Shown here one piece after another: positions 6,965 through 14,592 of a DNA stretch of 64,000 bases. The notes under the pieces are model-generated. The model ran no database searches. It was given only the letters and a program-made list of their open reading frames with translations, and was not told where the DNA came from. The translations under genes and the position numbers were made by a program. Origin of the DNA: Nocardia aurantiaca (GTDB lineage: Bacteria; Actinomycetota; Actinomycetes; Mycobacteriales; Mycobacteriaceae); NCBI RefSeq assembly GCF_009708175.1, contig NZ_WMBB01000008.1:124001-188000 (forward strand). Reading direction: 5' to 3'. Within the stretch, counting starts at the first letter, position 1. Every line of letters starts with the position of its first letter.

Positions 6965-8668
6965 CTACCTCCTGGGTGGCGTCAGGAACGGTGTGAACGG
7001 CGGGATTTCGTCGGGATCGCAGTCGATCGAGACGAACGACGGTCCCGGGCGGTCCGCGCAATGCCGCAGTGCCGTGGCGAGTTCGGCCCGGTTCTGCGGT
7101 GCGTGGGTGCACAGGTCGGGGAACATGGCGGCCATACCCGCGCCCGGATGCGCGGGACGAAATCGGTTGAAGCTGTAGCGATCCCCGTAGTACAGCTGTT
7201 CGCGGGTGATGCACATGGCGTGCGCGTTGTTGTTGAAGACGATGAACGTGATCGGCAGCCGGTGTTCGACGGCGGTGTGAATCTCCATGCCGTGCATGAA
7301 GAAGGCTCCGTCGCCGGCGATGACGAAGGTGCGCCGGATGCTGCCGTCCGGGCGGCGCCGCCGGGCGAAGGCGGACCCGATCCCCGCCCCGAACGCGTAG
7401 CCCATGCCGCCCATGCCCAGCGCCACCGTAAAGCGCCCGTTGCGCGGCAAGCGCAGGTGATGGACCACGGCCGCACCGGTGTTGCCCGCGTCGGCGAAGA
7501 CGTCGGCGCCCGCGGGCAGCGCGTCGTTGATGGTCTCCACCACCTCGCGGTAGCGCAGCCCGGGACCGTCGGAGGGCGGCACCGGCAGCGGCGTCACCAG
7601 GTGATCGCCGTGTGGGCGCGGCCGCAGCGGAATGATCCGAGCCTCGCTGTCGGCCGAGCCGGAATCCACGTCGCCGACCAGCTCGGCGAGGGTCTTGGCC
7701 AGGTCGTTGCTGTGCGCGTGCCCGGCGGGCAGGAACGGCGGCAGCGCGCCGATGCTGGCCAGCGGGACCGCCGTGAGCGCGTCCTCCATCCCGGCGCGCG
7801 CGGTGACCGGCATGCGGGTGCCGATCAGCAGGCACAGGGCCGCGCCGCGCAACGCGGCCGGCAGTTCCGGATTGCCCATGCTGCCGGAGACGCCGCAGAA
7901 ACCGGGGTCGGCGTGGTGGTAGACGTCCTTGGCGTCGGGCGCGACCCCGATGGCGGCGTCCAGGGCGGCGGCGAAGCGCGCCAGCTCGCCGCGAGCGTCG
8001 TCGCGGGCCACCTGGTCGCCGGCGATGATCACGATCTTGCCGACCGCGCGGGCGCCGCGCACGACATCGCGCACCCGCCACAGGCTTTCGATCTCGCAGC
8101 TGTAGGCGCGCGAGGGCGGCACGAAATCCGGGGCCACCAGGTCGGCCTGCTGAATGTCCTTGGGCAGCAACAGGACCGCGGGTCCGCCGCGGTGTGCGGC
8201 GGTGACGGCGCGGGCGAGGTGAGCGGGCAGGTCGGCGGGAGCCTCGACGCGCGCGCAATAGTGCGAGATCGGCGTGTACAGCGCGACCGCGTCGAAGGCG
8301 CCGGCCCGCCCGCTCGAGTCCTGGAACGCGCCCTTGCCCTCCAAGAACGTCGGCGGCTGCCCGACCAGTGCCAGCACCGGCACCCGGGAGGCGAAGGATT
8401 CGGCCAGCCCCGCGACCAGGTTCACGGCCCCGCCCCCGGAGGTCGCGCACACGACCCCGAGGCCGGAGGTCGAGCGCGCGTACCCGTCGGCCATGGTGGC
8501 CGCGCCGAACTCATGCTTGGCCACCACGGCCGTGACCAGATCCCGGTGGTCGAAGGCCGCGTCGTAGAGGTCCTCGATATTCGCTCCGTCCACACCGAAG
8601 ATATGCCCGGCGCCCAGCGCCGAAACCGCCCTGACGAGATGGTCCGCGACCCGTGTGCCGCTATGCAT
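6965..8668 (-). CDS. ThDP-dependent enzyme of the acetolactate synthase/decarboxylase family
   Basis: 567 aa, ATG with GGAAG ribosome site. N-terminal PYR domain holds the activating Glu in VAKHEFGAATMADGYAR (Glu53). A central domain follows (ILPKDIQQADL region onward). The C-terminal PP domain has GDG at 452-454 and NNN about 25 residues later, the Mg-ThDP-binding motif. These enzymes decarboxylate alpha-keto acids and can ligate the acyl anion to a second carbonyl. It is first in the four-gene operon, so it probably makes the initial carbon-carbon bond or aldehyde. It differs from a housekeeping IlvB by its neighbours; no small IlvN-like subunit is nearby. Confidence 0.88.
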   Translation of the reverse strand: MHSGTRVADHLVRAVSALGAGHIFGVDGANIEDLYDAAFDHRDLVTAVVAKHEFGAATMADGYARSTSGLGVVCATSGGGAVNLVAGLAESFASRVPVLALVGQPPTFLEGKGAFQDSSGRAGAFDAVALYTPISHYCARVEAPADLPAHLARAVTAAHRGGPAVLLLPKDIQQADLVAPDFVPPSRAYSCEIESLWRVRDVVRGARAVGKIVIIAGDQVARDDARGELARFAAALDAAIGVAPDAKDVYHHADPGFCGVSGSMGNPELPAALRGAALCLLIGTRMPVTARAGMEDALTAVPLASIGALPPFLPAGHAHSNDLAKTLAELVGDVDSGSADSEARIIPLRPRPHGDHLVTPLPVPPSDGPGLRYREVVETINDALPAGADVFADAGNTGAAVVHHLRLPRNGRFTVALGMGGMGYAFGAGIGSAFARRRRPDGSIRRTFVIAGDGAFFMHGMEIHTAVEHRLPITFIVFNNNAHAMCITREQLYYGDRYSFNRFRPAHPGAGMAAMFPDLCTHAPQNRAELATALRHCADRPGPSFVSIDCDPDEIPPFTPFLTPPRR

Positions 8669-8768
8669 GGGCGCTTCCTTTCGGTGGCAGCCACCCGTGC
8701 CCGAGTGCTCTCAACCGAGATACGAAGCGCGAGTGGCCGGCGGTTCAATTCGAGAGTTCGGCCGCCGC

Positions 8769-8798
8769 TTGCGATGTACGTATACATCTACGTATAGT
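8769..8798 (+). promoter_or_regulatory. Leaderless promoter with tandem TACGTATA repeats
   Basis: A -35-like TTGCGA (8769-8774) and a -10-like TATAGT (8793-8798) are 18 bp apart, and the ATG begins 6 nt after the -10. The octamer TACGTATA occurs at 8777-8784 and 8789-8796, i.e. within the spacer and over the -10, with a partial copy (TACGTAT) at 8823-8829 inside the gene. A protein bound there would block the promoter. The same 136-bp gap must also hold the promoter of the divergent ThDP operon. Confidence 0.6.
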
Positions 8799-8804
8799 TG
8801 GATC

Positions 8805-9320
8805 ATGCCGAACAAGACGATCTACGTATCCGATGACGATCTGAAGCTGTTTCAGCGCGCGCAGGAACTGGTGGGCGGCAATCTGTCGGGCGCGATCGTG
8901 ACCGCGTTACGGCGTTTCATCGAGCTCGAGGAAGGCCGTCAAGAGGGCTACGAGGAGGTGGTCCTGAAGGTCGGCAAGGACGGAATCCGGCAGGTCCGGT
9001 TCTCCGCGACCCTGCTGGCCGAGTGGCACCAGGTGACCAACGAGCGCATCGAGGACATCCGGGTGTTCCGCACGCGCAAGGGCGCGTACGCGGTGCACAG
9101 CCACTTCTCCAACTGGTCGGAGTTTCCGACCGACACCAACATCCTGAAGGACTGGCGGCAGTGGCGTCGTTTCCTCGGTGTGGGCGAACAGAATTGGGGT
9201 GATTTCACCCTCGAGGTCTTCGACAGCGTCGGTGATCTGGAGGGCAAGATCCCGGATCGCCTCTACGCCCGCGTCATCGACGCCACCGAGCATCCGAACG
9301 TCGAGGATCTCGACATCTGA
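8805..9320 (+). CDS. EXLDI-family protein with ribbon-helix-helix-like N-terminus
   Basis: 171 aa. The protein ends in VEDLDI, matching the C-terminal E-x-L-D-I signature that names the EXLDI family. Residues 1-45 (NKTIYVSDDDLKLFQRAQEL, then a helix NLSGAIVTALRRFIELEE) look like a beta-strand-helix-helix DNA-binding unit. The remainder is a mixed alpha/beta domain of unknown function. I start it at the ATG at 8805, since upstream in-frame sequence overlaps the promoter. Its own promoter carries repeated octamers, so autoregulation and control of the divergent ThDP operon are plausible. These are inferences. Confidence 0.8.
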   Translation: MPNKTIYVSDDDLKLFQRAQELVGGNLSGAIVTALRRFIELEEGRQEGYEEVVLKVGKDGIRQVRFSATLLAEWHQVTNERIEDIRVFRTRKGAYAVHSHFSNWSEFPTDTNILKDWRQWRRFLGVGEQNWGDFTLEVFDSVGDLEGKIPDRLYARVIDATEHPNVEDLDI

Positions 9321-9378
9321 CTTCTGGTCCACAACGACCTTCCACCGTAAGACCGGGTAGCGGTCATCACCATCAGCA

Positions 9379-9414
9379 CGAGGCGGCGCACTGCATCACC
9401 GGTGCGCCGCCCTC
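9379..9414. terminator. Stem-loop between convergent genes
   Basis: Arms GGCGGCGCAC (9382-9391) and GTGCGCCGCC (9402-9411) form a perfect 10-bp GC stem between the ends of the EXLDI and rslA genes. It probably ends transcription from both sides. No long T-run is present. Confidence 0.6.
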
Positions 9415-9420
9415 GCGTCC

Positions 9421-10146
9421 TCAGAGTCCCGCTGCCAGCAGCACTTTCCCTGACATATTGCGGATCTCGACGGTCTTCAACTGCTCCGGCCGGGCCGAGG
9501 CGGTGCCGTCCAGGGTCAGCGTCTGCCCGGACTTGACCGTCCACTCGGCGAGTTTGGACTGCACGCCATCGTCACGGGTCACCCACAGGGCCAGTGTCCA
9601 CAGGTACACCTCGTCCTTCTCATCGGACGGCGGGTACTCGCACCACATGTCGACACGGGTCTGGCCGTTGATCGACATCACCTTGAAGGTGGCCTGGATC
9701 GGGGTGTCGGTCTGCGGCTTCAACGGTCCCTGCGCCACCACCTGCTGCACCAGGGCCGGACCCTCGTCCCGGGCGAGCGACATGGTCACCGGTACGGCGA
9801 TCATCACCGCCGCGGCCGCCGCCAGCACGGGTCCGCCGATCGACCACCATCGCCTCCGGCGCCGCGATGCGGCGGCTTGCGCCATCAGGGCGGGCAGCAG
9901 CCGCTCGGGCGGCGGCGGCACGGTGGAGGGCGGATCCTCCTGCGCCGCAACCGAAACCGCGGTGTCAGGGTCCACCAGGGCCAGCAGGCCGGGCAGCCCG
10001 GCCAGTTTCGACACGGCCGTGCGGCAGGATTCGCATCCGGTCAGATGCTCCTCGTACTCGCGGCGGTCGTCGCGGGCGAGAGCGCCGAGCACGTACGCGC
10101 CGTCCCATGTGGCGTAGCCATCGCACGGCTCATGGCTCTCGGTCAT
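9421..10146 (-). CDS. rslA: Membrane anti-sigma factor RslA
   Basis: 241 aa. The cytoplasmic N-terminus holds the zinc-binding anti-sigma motif HLTGCESC (His34, Cys38, Cys41). One membrane helix follows at about residues 108-130 (GPVLAAAAAVMIAVPVTMSLA), then an extracytoplasmic domain whose end (TVEIRNMSGKVLLAAGL) resembles RskA-type domains. The ATG overlaps the sigma factor stop (ATGA), the usual sigL-rslA arrangement. It should hold SigL inactive and release it on redox or envelope stress through zinc-site oxidation or proteolysis, as known for the mycobacterial pair. Confidence 0.88.
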   Translation of the reverse strand: MTESHEPCDGYATWDGAYVLGALARDDRREYEEHLTGCESCRTAVSKLAGLPGLLALVDPDTAVSVAAQEDPPSTVPPPPERLLPALMAQAAASRRRRRWWSIGGPVLAAAAAVMIAVPVTMSLARDEGPALVQQVVAQGPLKPQTDTPIQATFKVMSINGQTRVDMWCEYPPSDEKDEVYLWTLALWVTRDDGVQSKLAEWTVKSGQTLTLDGTASARPEQLKTVEIRNMSGKVLLAAGL

Positions 10147-10649
10147 CTCGTCACCCCCATTTCCTGCAGCACCAATCGCAATGCCCGCATGCCGTAGTGC
10201 ATCCGGGACTTGACCGTGCCTTCCGGGATCTCCAGTTCTTCCGCGATCTGGTGCGTGGACAGCCCCCGGTAGTAGGCACGGACGATCACGTCGCGGTGGT
10301 CGATGCTCAGCCGCGCCAGCGCGTCCGCCACCAGCCACCCGTCCAGCGCCCGATCCGTCTTGTCCGGTTCGGGTACCTCCGGCGGGTGATCGGTGCGGAA
10401 CTCGCGCCGGCTGCGCGCGCTGCGGTGTTCGTCCACGGCCAGATTACGGGCCACCGTGAACAGCCAGGCCCGCGCCGAGCTGGTGGACTGGTCCAGCACG
10501 TTGGGTCGCTGCCACGCGCGCAGGAGGGTCTCCTGCACGATGTCCTCGGCCCGGCCCGGATCCCCGACCAACCCGTAGGTGTAGCGCCACAGTGCCGCCG
10601 CGTGCTCCTCATAGAGTGCGCGGAGCAAGGCGGTTTGGTCCTCGGGCAT
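10143..10649 (-). CDS. sigL: ECF RNA polymerase sigma factor SigL
   Basis: 168 aa from the ATG at 10649, which has a GGAGGTG ribosome site; an in-frame start 8 codons upstream lacks one. Region 2 is visible in ALYEEHAAALWRYTYGLVGD and DIVQETLLRAWQ, and region 4 in LSTHQIAEELEIPEGTVKSR. The end LRLVLQEMGVTR closely follows what I recall of mycobacterial SigL. It is co-translated with its anti-sigma factor. In mycobacteria SigL controls envelope and redox-related genes. The local target promoter was not identified. Confidence 0.88.
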   Translation of the reverse strand: MPEDQTALLRALYEEHAAALWRYTYGLVGDPGRAEDIVQETLLRAWQRPNVLDQSTSSARAWLFTVARNLAVDEHRSARSRREFRTDHPPEVPEPDKTDRALDGWLVADALARLSIDHRDVIVRAYYRGLSTHQIAEELEIPEGTVKSRMHYGMRALRLVLQEMGVTR

Positions 10650-10826
10650 CGCCACACCTCCGGTACGCGACAACTGATCTGGTGAGCTATGGGCAACTCA
10701 CCGGGTACGTCCGGAAGTCGACCGGCTCCATACCGTTGGTCCGGTGCGCGACCGGTGTGGCATTCCGCTGTCGGCAAGAGGGGCGGGGCGGCGGGCTAGC
10801 GTGTGTGCCATACCGCATCCACGATC

Positions 10827-11441
10827 CTAGTTGCGTTCTAGTTCGATCGGGTGTGTGGCCAGCAGGGACAGCGGTAGAGGCTGGCGGCGTAGGACGTGGG
10901 CCCAGAGGTCGACGCGGCCCGCCAGCAGATCGGTGGGCAGGGCCGACAGCACGATCCAATCGCCGCGGTCCAGTTCGCCTTCCAGTTGCCCGAAGGTCCA
11001 GCCGGCGTAGCCCGCGAAGACCCGGATGCCTTCCACCAGACCCTCGATGCGGTCCGGGTCGGAATCCAGGTCCACCAGGGCCACGCGGCCGTCCACCCGG
11101 CGCACGCCGGACAGACCGGCAATGGACGCGCCCACCTTGACGGTGGCCAGGCACAGCGCCGCATCGCGTTTCACGGGGCCACCGATGTAGAGGGCGCGCG
11201 GGCCCGCGGCGAGTTCGGACCAGTTGGGGAGCACGTCGTGCAGGGCGGTGTCGCTGGGCCTGTTGAGCACGACGCCCCAGGTGCCGCCGTCATTGTGTTC
11301 GAGAATGTAGACCACCGAGCGCCGGAAGGACGGCTCGACGAGATCGGCCGCGGACACCAGCAGGGTCCCTGGTCGAACTACCTGGTCCTCATGCCGGAAT
11401 TCGCGTCGAGAACGGTCACCGTGTTCCTCTGCGCGTGCCAC
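10827..11441 (-). CDS. YqgE/AlgH (UPF0301) family protein
   Basis: 204 aa, GTG start. Family landmarks: VRPGTLLVSAADLVEPSFRRSVVYILEHNDGGTWGVVLNRP at residues 22-63, LYIGGPV, and GYAGWTFGQLEGEL near residue 150. This matches the actinobacterial UPF0301 proteins such as Rv0038. The biochemical role of the family is not established. Upstream lies a repeat-containing stretch and the divergent acyltransferase. The start is uncertain by a few codons because no clear ribosome site is visible. Confidence 0.88.
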   Translation of the reverse strand: MARAEEHGDRSRREFRHEDQVVRPGTLLVSAADLVEPSFRRSVVYILEHNDGGTWGVVLNRPSDTALHDVLPNWSELAAGPRALYIGGPVKRDAALCLATVKVGASIAGLSGVRRVDGRVALVDLDSDPDRIEGLVEGIRVFAGYAGWTFGQLEGELDRGDWIVLSALPTDLLAGRVDLWAHVLRRQPLPLSLLATHPIELERN

Positions 11442-11483
11442 TCAGCCATCATCGCACTGCGACAGAGTAATTGCTGCGCTAAA

Positions 11484-11653
11484 TTGCCCTCCGCATCGCT
11501 CCGGGCGGGTTCGCGGCCCGAGGCATCGATTCTCCGCTCCGGTTCTTCGGGGCGCAGTTCCATGGAGCCGTTCGCTCTCCGCTCCGAGGCGCGGGTCTAT
11601 CGAGCCGCCGTCCGGAATCGCGCGCTCCGCCTGCCCGCGCTCGGCCGCGAACC
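11484..11653. repeat. Dispersed repeat, copy A
   Basis: Starts with a 34-bp segment (11484-11518) that differs at one base from the reverse strand of 58644-58679. It is bounded by GGTTCGCGGC (11508-11517) and GCCGCGAACC (11644-11653), an inverted pair also seen in copies near 24.1 kb and 58.4 kb. It occupies most of the yqgE-like/plsC-like intergenic region. Confidence 0.65.
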
Positions 11654-11669
11654 TTCGGGCGGCTGTCCT

Positions 11670-11710
11670 ATCGGGCGCGTGATTACGGAAATCGGGCGCG
11701 TGATTAGGGT
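11670..11710 (+). promoter_or_regulatory. 16-bp direct repeat over a leaderless promoter
   Basis: ATCGGGCGCGTGATTA occurs at 11670-11685 and 11691-11706, 21 bp apart (two helical turns). The second copy overlaps a -10-like TAGGGT (11705-11710) that ends 7 nt before the ATG of the acyltransferase. The layout suggests a regulator binding one face of the helix. Confidence 0.55.
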
Positions 11711-11717
11711 GATCGGT

Positions 11718-12479
11718 ATGGAACGCCCCGAGGTTGTCCTCGAGAACGCAGACACCGTCTACGACTTTTACCGTGACCACCAGCAGAACCTGTGGAAGGC
11801 GCGTGCGGCCTACTGGCTGCTGGGGCGTCGCTACCGGCCCCGCGTGACCTATGCGGACGGGGCGCGGGAGAAGTTGCGGGAGCTCATCTCCCAACGGCGG
11901 CCGCTGCTCATCGCGGTGAACCACCTCTCCCAGCTGGACCCGTACACCGTCGCCGCCGCGGCCTGGCGCAGCGCGCTGCGGCCGGTCATCGGGCGCACCC
12001 GGGTGCTGGCCAAGGACGAACTGTTCATCGAGACCGCGCTGCGCGAACGCATCGACATGATGGGCGGGATCCCGGTCTTCCGAGGCAAGGACCACGGCAT
12101 GCGCGCGGTGAACGCGGCCGGGCAGCGCATGATCGACATCTGTGCCGAGCGCATGGCGCGCGGTGACGGGGTGGCGGTCTTCCCGGAGGGCACCTGCAAT
12201 GACGTGGACCCCACCCAGGTGCAGACGATCGGAACCGGTATCGGGCACATCGCCTTCCGCGCCAAGAAGCTCGGGGCGGAACCGGTGCTGGTGAGTCTCG
12301 GACTGAGCTACGGCCCGCGTCTGGATCCGGCGGTGGAACCGACCAAGGAGGAAGCGCGCTCGGCCAGCTTCCACTTCGGCGTGCCGGTGGCGGCGCTGCC
12401 CACCAAACCCGCCGAGATCACGCGGGTGGTGCGCGATGAACTGCAGGTCGCGCTGGACGGTGCGGTCAAGGCGTACTGA
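11718..12479 (+). CDS. PlsC-type lysophospholipid (1-acylglycerol-phosphate) acyltransferase
   Basis: 253 aa from ATG 11718. The HX4D catalytic motif is NHLSQLD (near residue 75) and the acceptor-phosphate motif is FPEGTCND (near residue 155). A third conserved block, RGKDHGMRAVN, lies between. The protein acylates a lysophosphatidate-like acceptor at the membrane. The longer in-frame reading upstream passes through repeat sequence and is not native. It is probably expressed from the leaderless promoter with direct repeats. Confidence 0.88.
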   Translation: MERPEVVLENADTVYDFYRDHQQNLWKARAAYWLLGRRYRPRVTYADGAREKLRELISQRRPLLIAVNHLSQLDPYTVAAAAWRSALRPVIGRTRVLAKDELFIETALRERIDMMGGIPVFRGKDHGMRAVNAAGQRMIDICAERMARGDGVAVFPEGTCNDVDPTQVQTIGTGIGHIAFRAKKLGAEPVLVSLGLSYGPRLDPAVEPTKEEARSASFHFGVPVAALPTKPAEITRVVRDELQVALDGAVKAY

Positions 12480-12504
12480 GCGGTCGAGGCGTACCGCGCC
12501 GCGA

Positions 12505-12828
12505 TCACTGCTGGGGCAGGCCGAGTCTCTGCCTGGACCATTGCGGCACCAAAGCCAGGTAGTCGGGCCGGGATTCGACGAAGTGGTGCACCATCGGGCA
12601 CAGCGGCAGGATGCCGAAGCCCTCGTCGTGGGTCTGGTCCAGCGCGCCCTGCACGATCTTGCGCCCGAACCCCTGGCCCTCGAACTGCGGGTAGATCTCG
12701 GTGTGCACGAAGGCCCGCTCCTGGGCGGTGTCCTGATAGGCCGCGACCCCGGCGAGATATCCGTCGACGTACAACTCGAACCGATCCAGTGCGGCGTTCT
12801 TGCGGACCTCGATCGACTCACTCGACAT
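12505..12828 (-). CDS. YjdJ-type small GNAT acetyltransferase
   Basis: 107 aa. Compact N-acetyltransferase with VRKNAALDRFELYVDGYLAG at the start, HTEIYPQFEGQGFGRKIVQGALD (acetyl-CoA loop) in the middle and LPLCPMVHHFVESRPDY near the end. These are hallmarks of the short YjdJ/COG2388 proteins. A -10-like TAACGT on the minus strand (12836-12841) ends 7 nt before the ATG, suggesting a leaderless message. Convergent with the acyltransferase and divergent from glycerate kinase. Substrate unknown. Confidence 0.88.
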   Translation of the reverse strand: MSSESIEVRKNAALDRFELYVDGYLAGVAAYQDTAQERAFVHTEIYPQFEGQGFGRKIVQGALDQTHDEGFGILPLCPMVHHFVESRPDYLALVPQWSRQRLGLPQQ

Positions 12829-12926
12829 GGCTCCGACGTTAGTTGCCCTGTGACGGCTATTTATCCGTTTGGCGCAACGGTGGCGCCGGACGTGGCGCTT
12901 CCCACATCGGCGATCACACTGTATGG

Positions 12927-14042
12927 ATGACGAACCCACGGCCGCGCCGGGTTTTGCTGGCCCCGGACAAGTTCAAGGGCTCACTGAGCGCCGCCCAGGT
13001 GGCAGCCGCGCTCGCGGCGGGGATCTCCCGGGCCGCGCCCGGGACCGCGATACGGTGCACGCCCGTGGCGGACGGCGGGGACGGCACTGTCGACGCCTTC
13101 GTGGCGGCGGGCTGGGAGCGCGTCGAGGTGGACAGCTACGGGCCCACCCTCGCACCGGTGACCGCCTCATACGCGGTGCGCGGGCGGGTGGCCGTGGTCG
13201 AGCTGGCGGCGGTCAGCGGGATCGCGAAACTGCCGGGCGGGCAGCCCGATCCACTGCACGCCAGCACCTACGGAGTGGGTGACGTGATCGGTGACGCGCT
13301 CGACCGCGGGGCCCGCGAAATCGTGCTCGGGCTGGGCGGGAGCGCCTCCACCGATGGCGGGGCGGGCCTGCTGCAGGCGCTCGGGCTGCGCATTCTCGAT
13401 GCGGACGGGAACGAATTGCCCTGCGGCGGTGCGGCACTCGCTCGGGCGGTGCGGGTGGACCGCGAGGATCTGCATCCCGGACTGGCCGACGCGACCGTGA
13501 CGCTCGCCAGCGATGTGGACAACCCGCTGCTCGGATCCACGGGCGCGGCGGCCATCTACGCGCCGCAGAAGGGCGCGGACCCCGACCAGGTGGCCACTCT
13601 CGAAGCGGCACTGAAGAATTGGGCCGCGGTGCTCGGCCCGGAATTTGCGGACAAGCCGGGTGCGGGCGCGGCGGGCGGCACCGGATTCGGGGCGCTCGCG
13701 GCGCTGGGAGCGCAGATGCGCTCGGGCATCGACCTCGTTCTCGACCTGATCGACTTCCGCGCCCAGCTGGCGGACGCGGACCTGGTCATCACCGGCGAGG
13801 GCTCGCTCGACGAGCAGAGCCTGTCCGGCAAGGCCCCGATCGGCGTCTGTCAGGCGGCGCGGGCGGCGGGCGTACCGGTGCTCGCGGTCGCGGGCCGCGT
13901 CCTGCTCACCCCGGACCAGGTGCGGGCCGCCGGATTCGCCGGCGCCCATGCCCTGTCCGAATTGGAGCCCGACCCTGTTCGCAGCATGGCGACCGCCGCC
14001 GCGCTGCTGGAAAGGATCGGTGAGCGGATCATCGAGTCCTGA
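12927..14042 (+). CDS. Glycerate kinase (GlxK/GckA-type, class I)
   Basis: 371 aa. Opens with RVLLAPDKFKGSLSAAQVAAAL, the class I glycerate kinase signature, and continues with VADGGDGTVDAF, GLGGSASTDGG and LVITGEGSLDEQSLSGKAPIGV. The enzyme phosphorylates D-glycerate with ATP to 2- or 3-phosphoglycerate. The start at 12927 gives MTNPRPRRVLLAPDK. A monocistronic gene between two minus-strand genes. Length is normal for the family. Confidence 0.93.
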   Translation: MTNPRPRRVLLAPDKFKGSLSAAQVAAALAAGISRAAPGTAIRCTPVADGGDGTVDAFVAAGWERVEVDSYGPTLAPVTASYAVRGRVAVVELAAVSGIAKLPGGQPDPLHASTYGVGDVIGDALDRGAREIVLGLGGSASTDGGAGLLQALGLRILDADGNELPCGGAALARAVRVDREDLHPGLADATVTLASDVDNPLLGSTGAAAIYAPQKGADPDQVATLEAALKNWAAVLGPEFADKPGAGAAGGTGFGALAALGAQMRSGIDLVLDLIDFRAQLADADLVITGEGSLDEQSLSGKAPIGVCQAARAAGVPVLAVAGRVLLTPDQVRAAGFAGAHALSELEPDPVRSMATAAALLERIGERIIES

Positions 14043-14097
14043 GCGGCCGGGCGGAGTTTCGCCGTCATCCCGGCGGGCTTTCGGCCGGGATCCATGC

Positions 14098-14454
14098 TCA
14101 GGTCGTCGGGGTGAGCGCGCGGCCGGCAATCCGGTTCCGGTTGCGGTCACCCCACTCCTCCAGGGGCCGCAGCGCCGCACTGAGCTCCCAGCCCAGGTCG
14201 GTGAGCGAATACTCCACGCGCGGCGGCACTTCCGGGAAGATCTCGCGGTGCACGATGCCGCTGGCCACCATCTGCCGCAGGTTCTCGGCGAGCACCTTCT
14301 CGCTCACGCCGGTCAGCAGCCGTCGGATCTGCCCGAAGCGCTGCGGTCCCCCCGCCAGCACCCACATCAGGTGCATCTTCCATTTGCCGCCGACCGCCTC
14401 GATGGCCACGGTCATGCCGCACACCTCGTGATCCGCGTCACCGCCGATTGCCAT
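14098..14454 (-). CDS. HxlR family winged-helix regulator
   Basis: 118 aa with an AGGAGG ribosome site. The HxlR core is clear: AVGGKWKMHLMWVLAGGPQRFGQIRRLLTGVSEKVLAENLRQMVASGIVHRE, then YSLTDLGWELSAALRPLEEW. The N-terminal Cys (EVCGM) may be a redox or electrophile sensor, as in several relatives. It is transcribed away from the imine-reductase-like gene with 138 bp between them, so it probably controls that gene and itself. Confidence 0.92.
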   Translation of the reverse strand: MAIGGDADHEVCGMTVAIEAVGGKWKMHLMWVLAGGPQRFGQIRRLLTGVSEKVLAENLRQMVASGIVHREIFPEVPPRVEYSLTDLGWELSAALRPLEEWGDRNRNRIAGRALTPTT

Positions 14455-14592
14455 CGCGGCCTCCTGACCAGATTTCGAACCTTCAGGTAAGCAACCGCAC
14501 GCGCAGGTGCGGTCTTCCCGAGGCTACCGATCCCGGCCACCATCGATTCCGGCGCGCCGCTCCCAGCCACCTGGAATCGAAGGGCACACACC

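Noticed and set aside
6300-8450. 716-codon frame spanning the ThDP and SRPBCC genes
   Set aside because: Its first two thirds are Arg/Ala-rich shadow of the ThDP gene; only the SRPBCC part is real, starting at the GTG at 6959.
10896-11717. N-terminal extension of the acyltransferase frame
   Set aside because: It is antisense to the YqgE-like gene and crosses repeat sequence; the family homology begins at the ATG at 11718.
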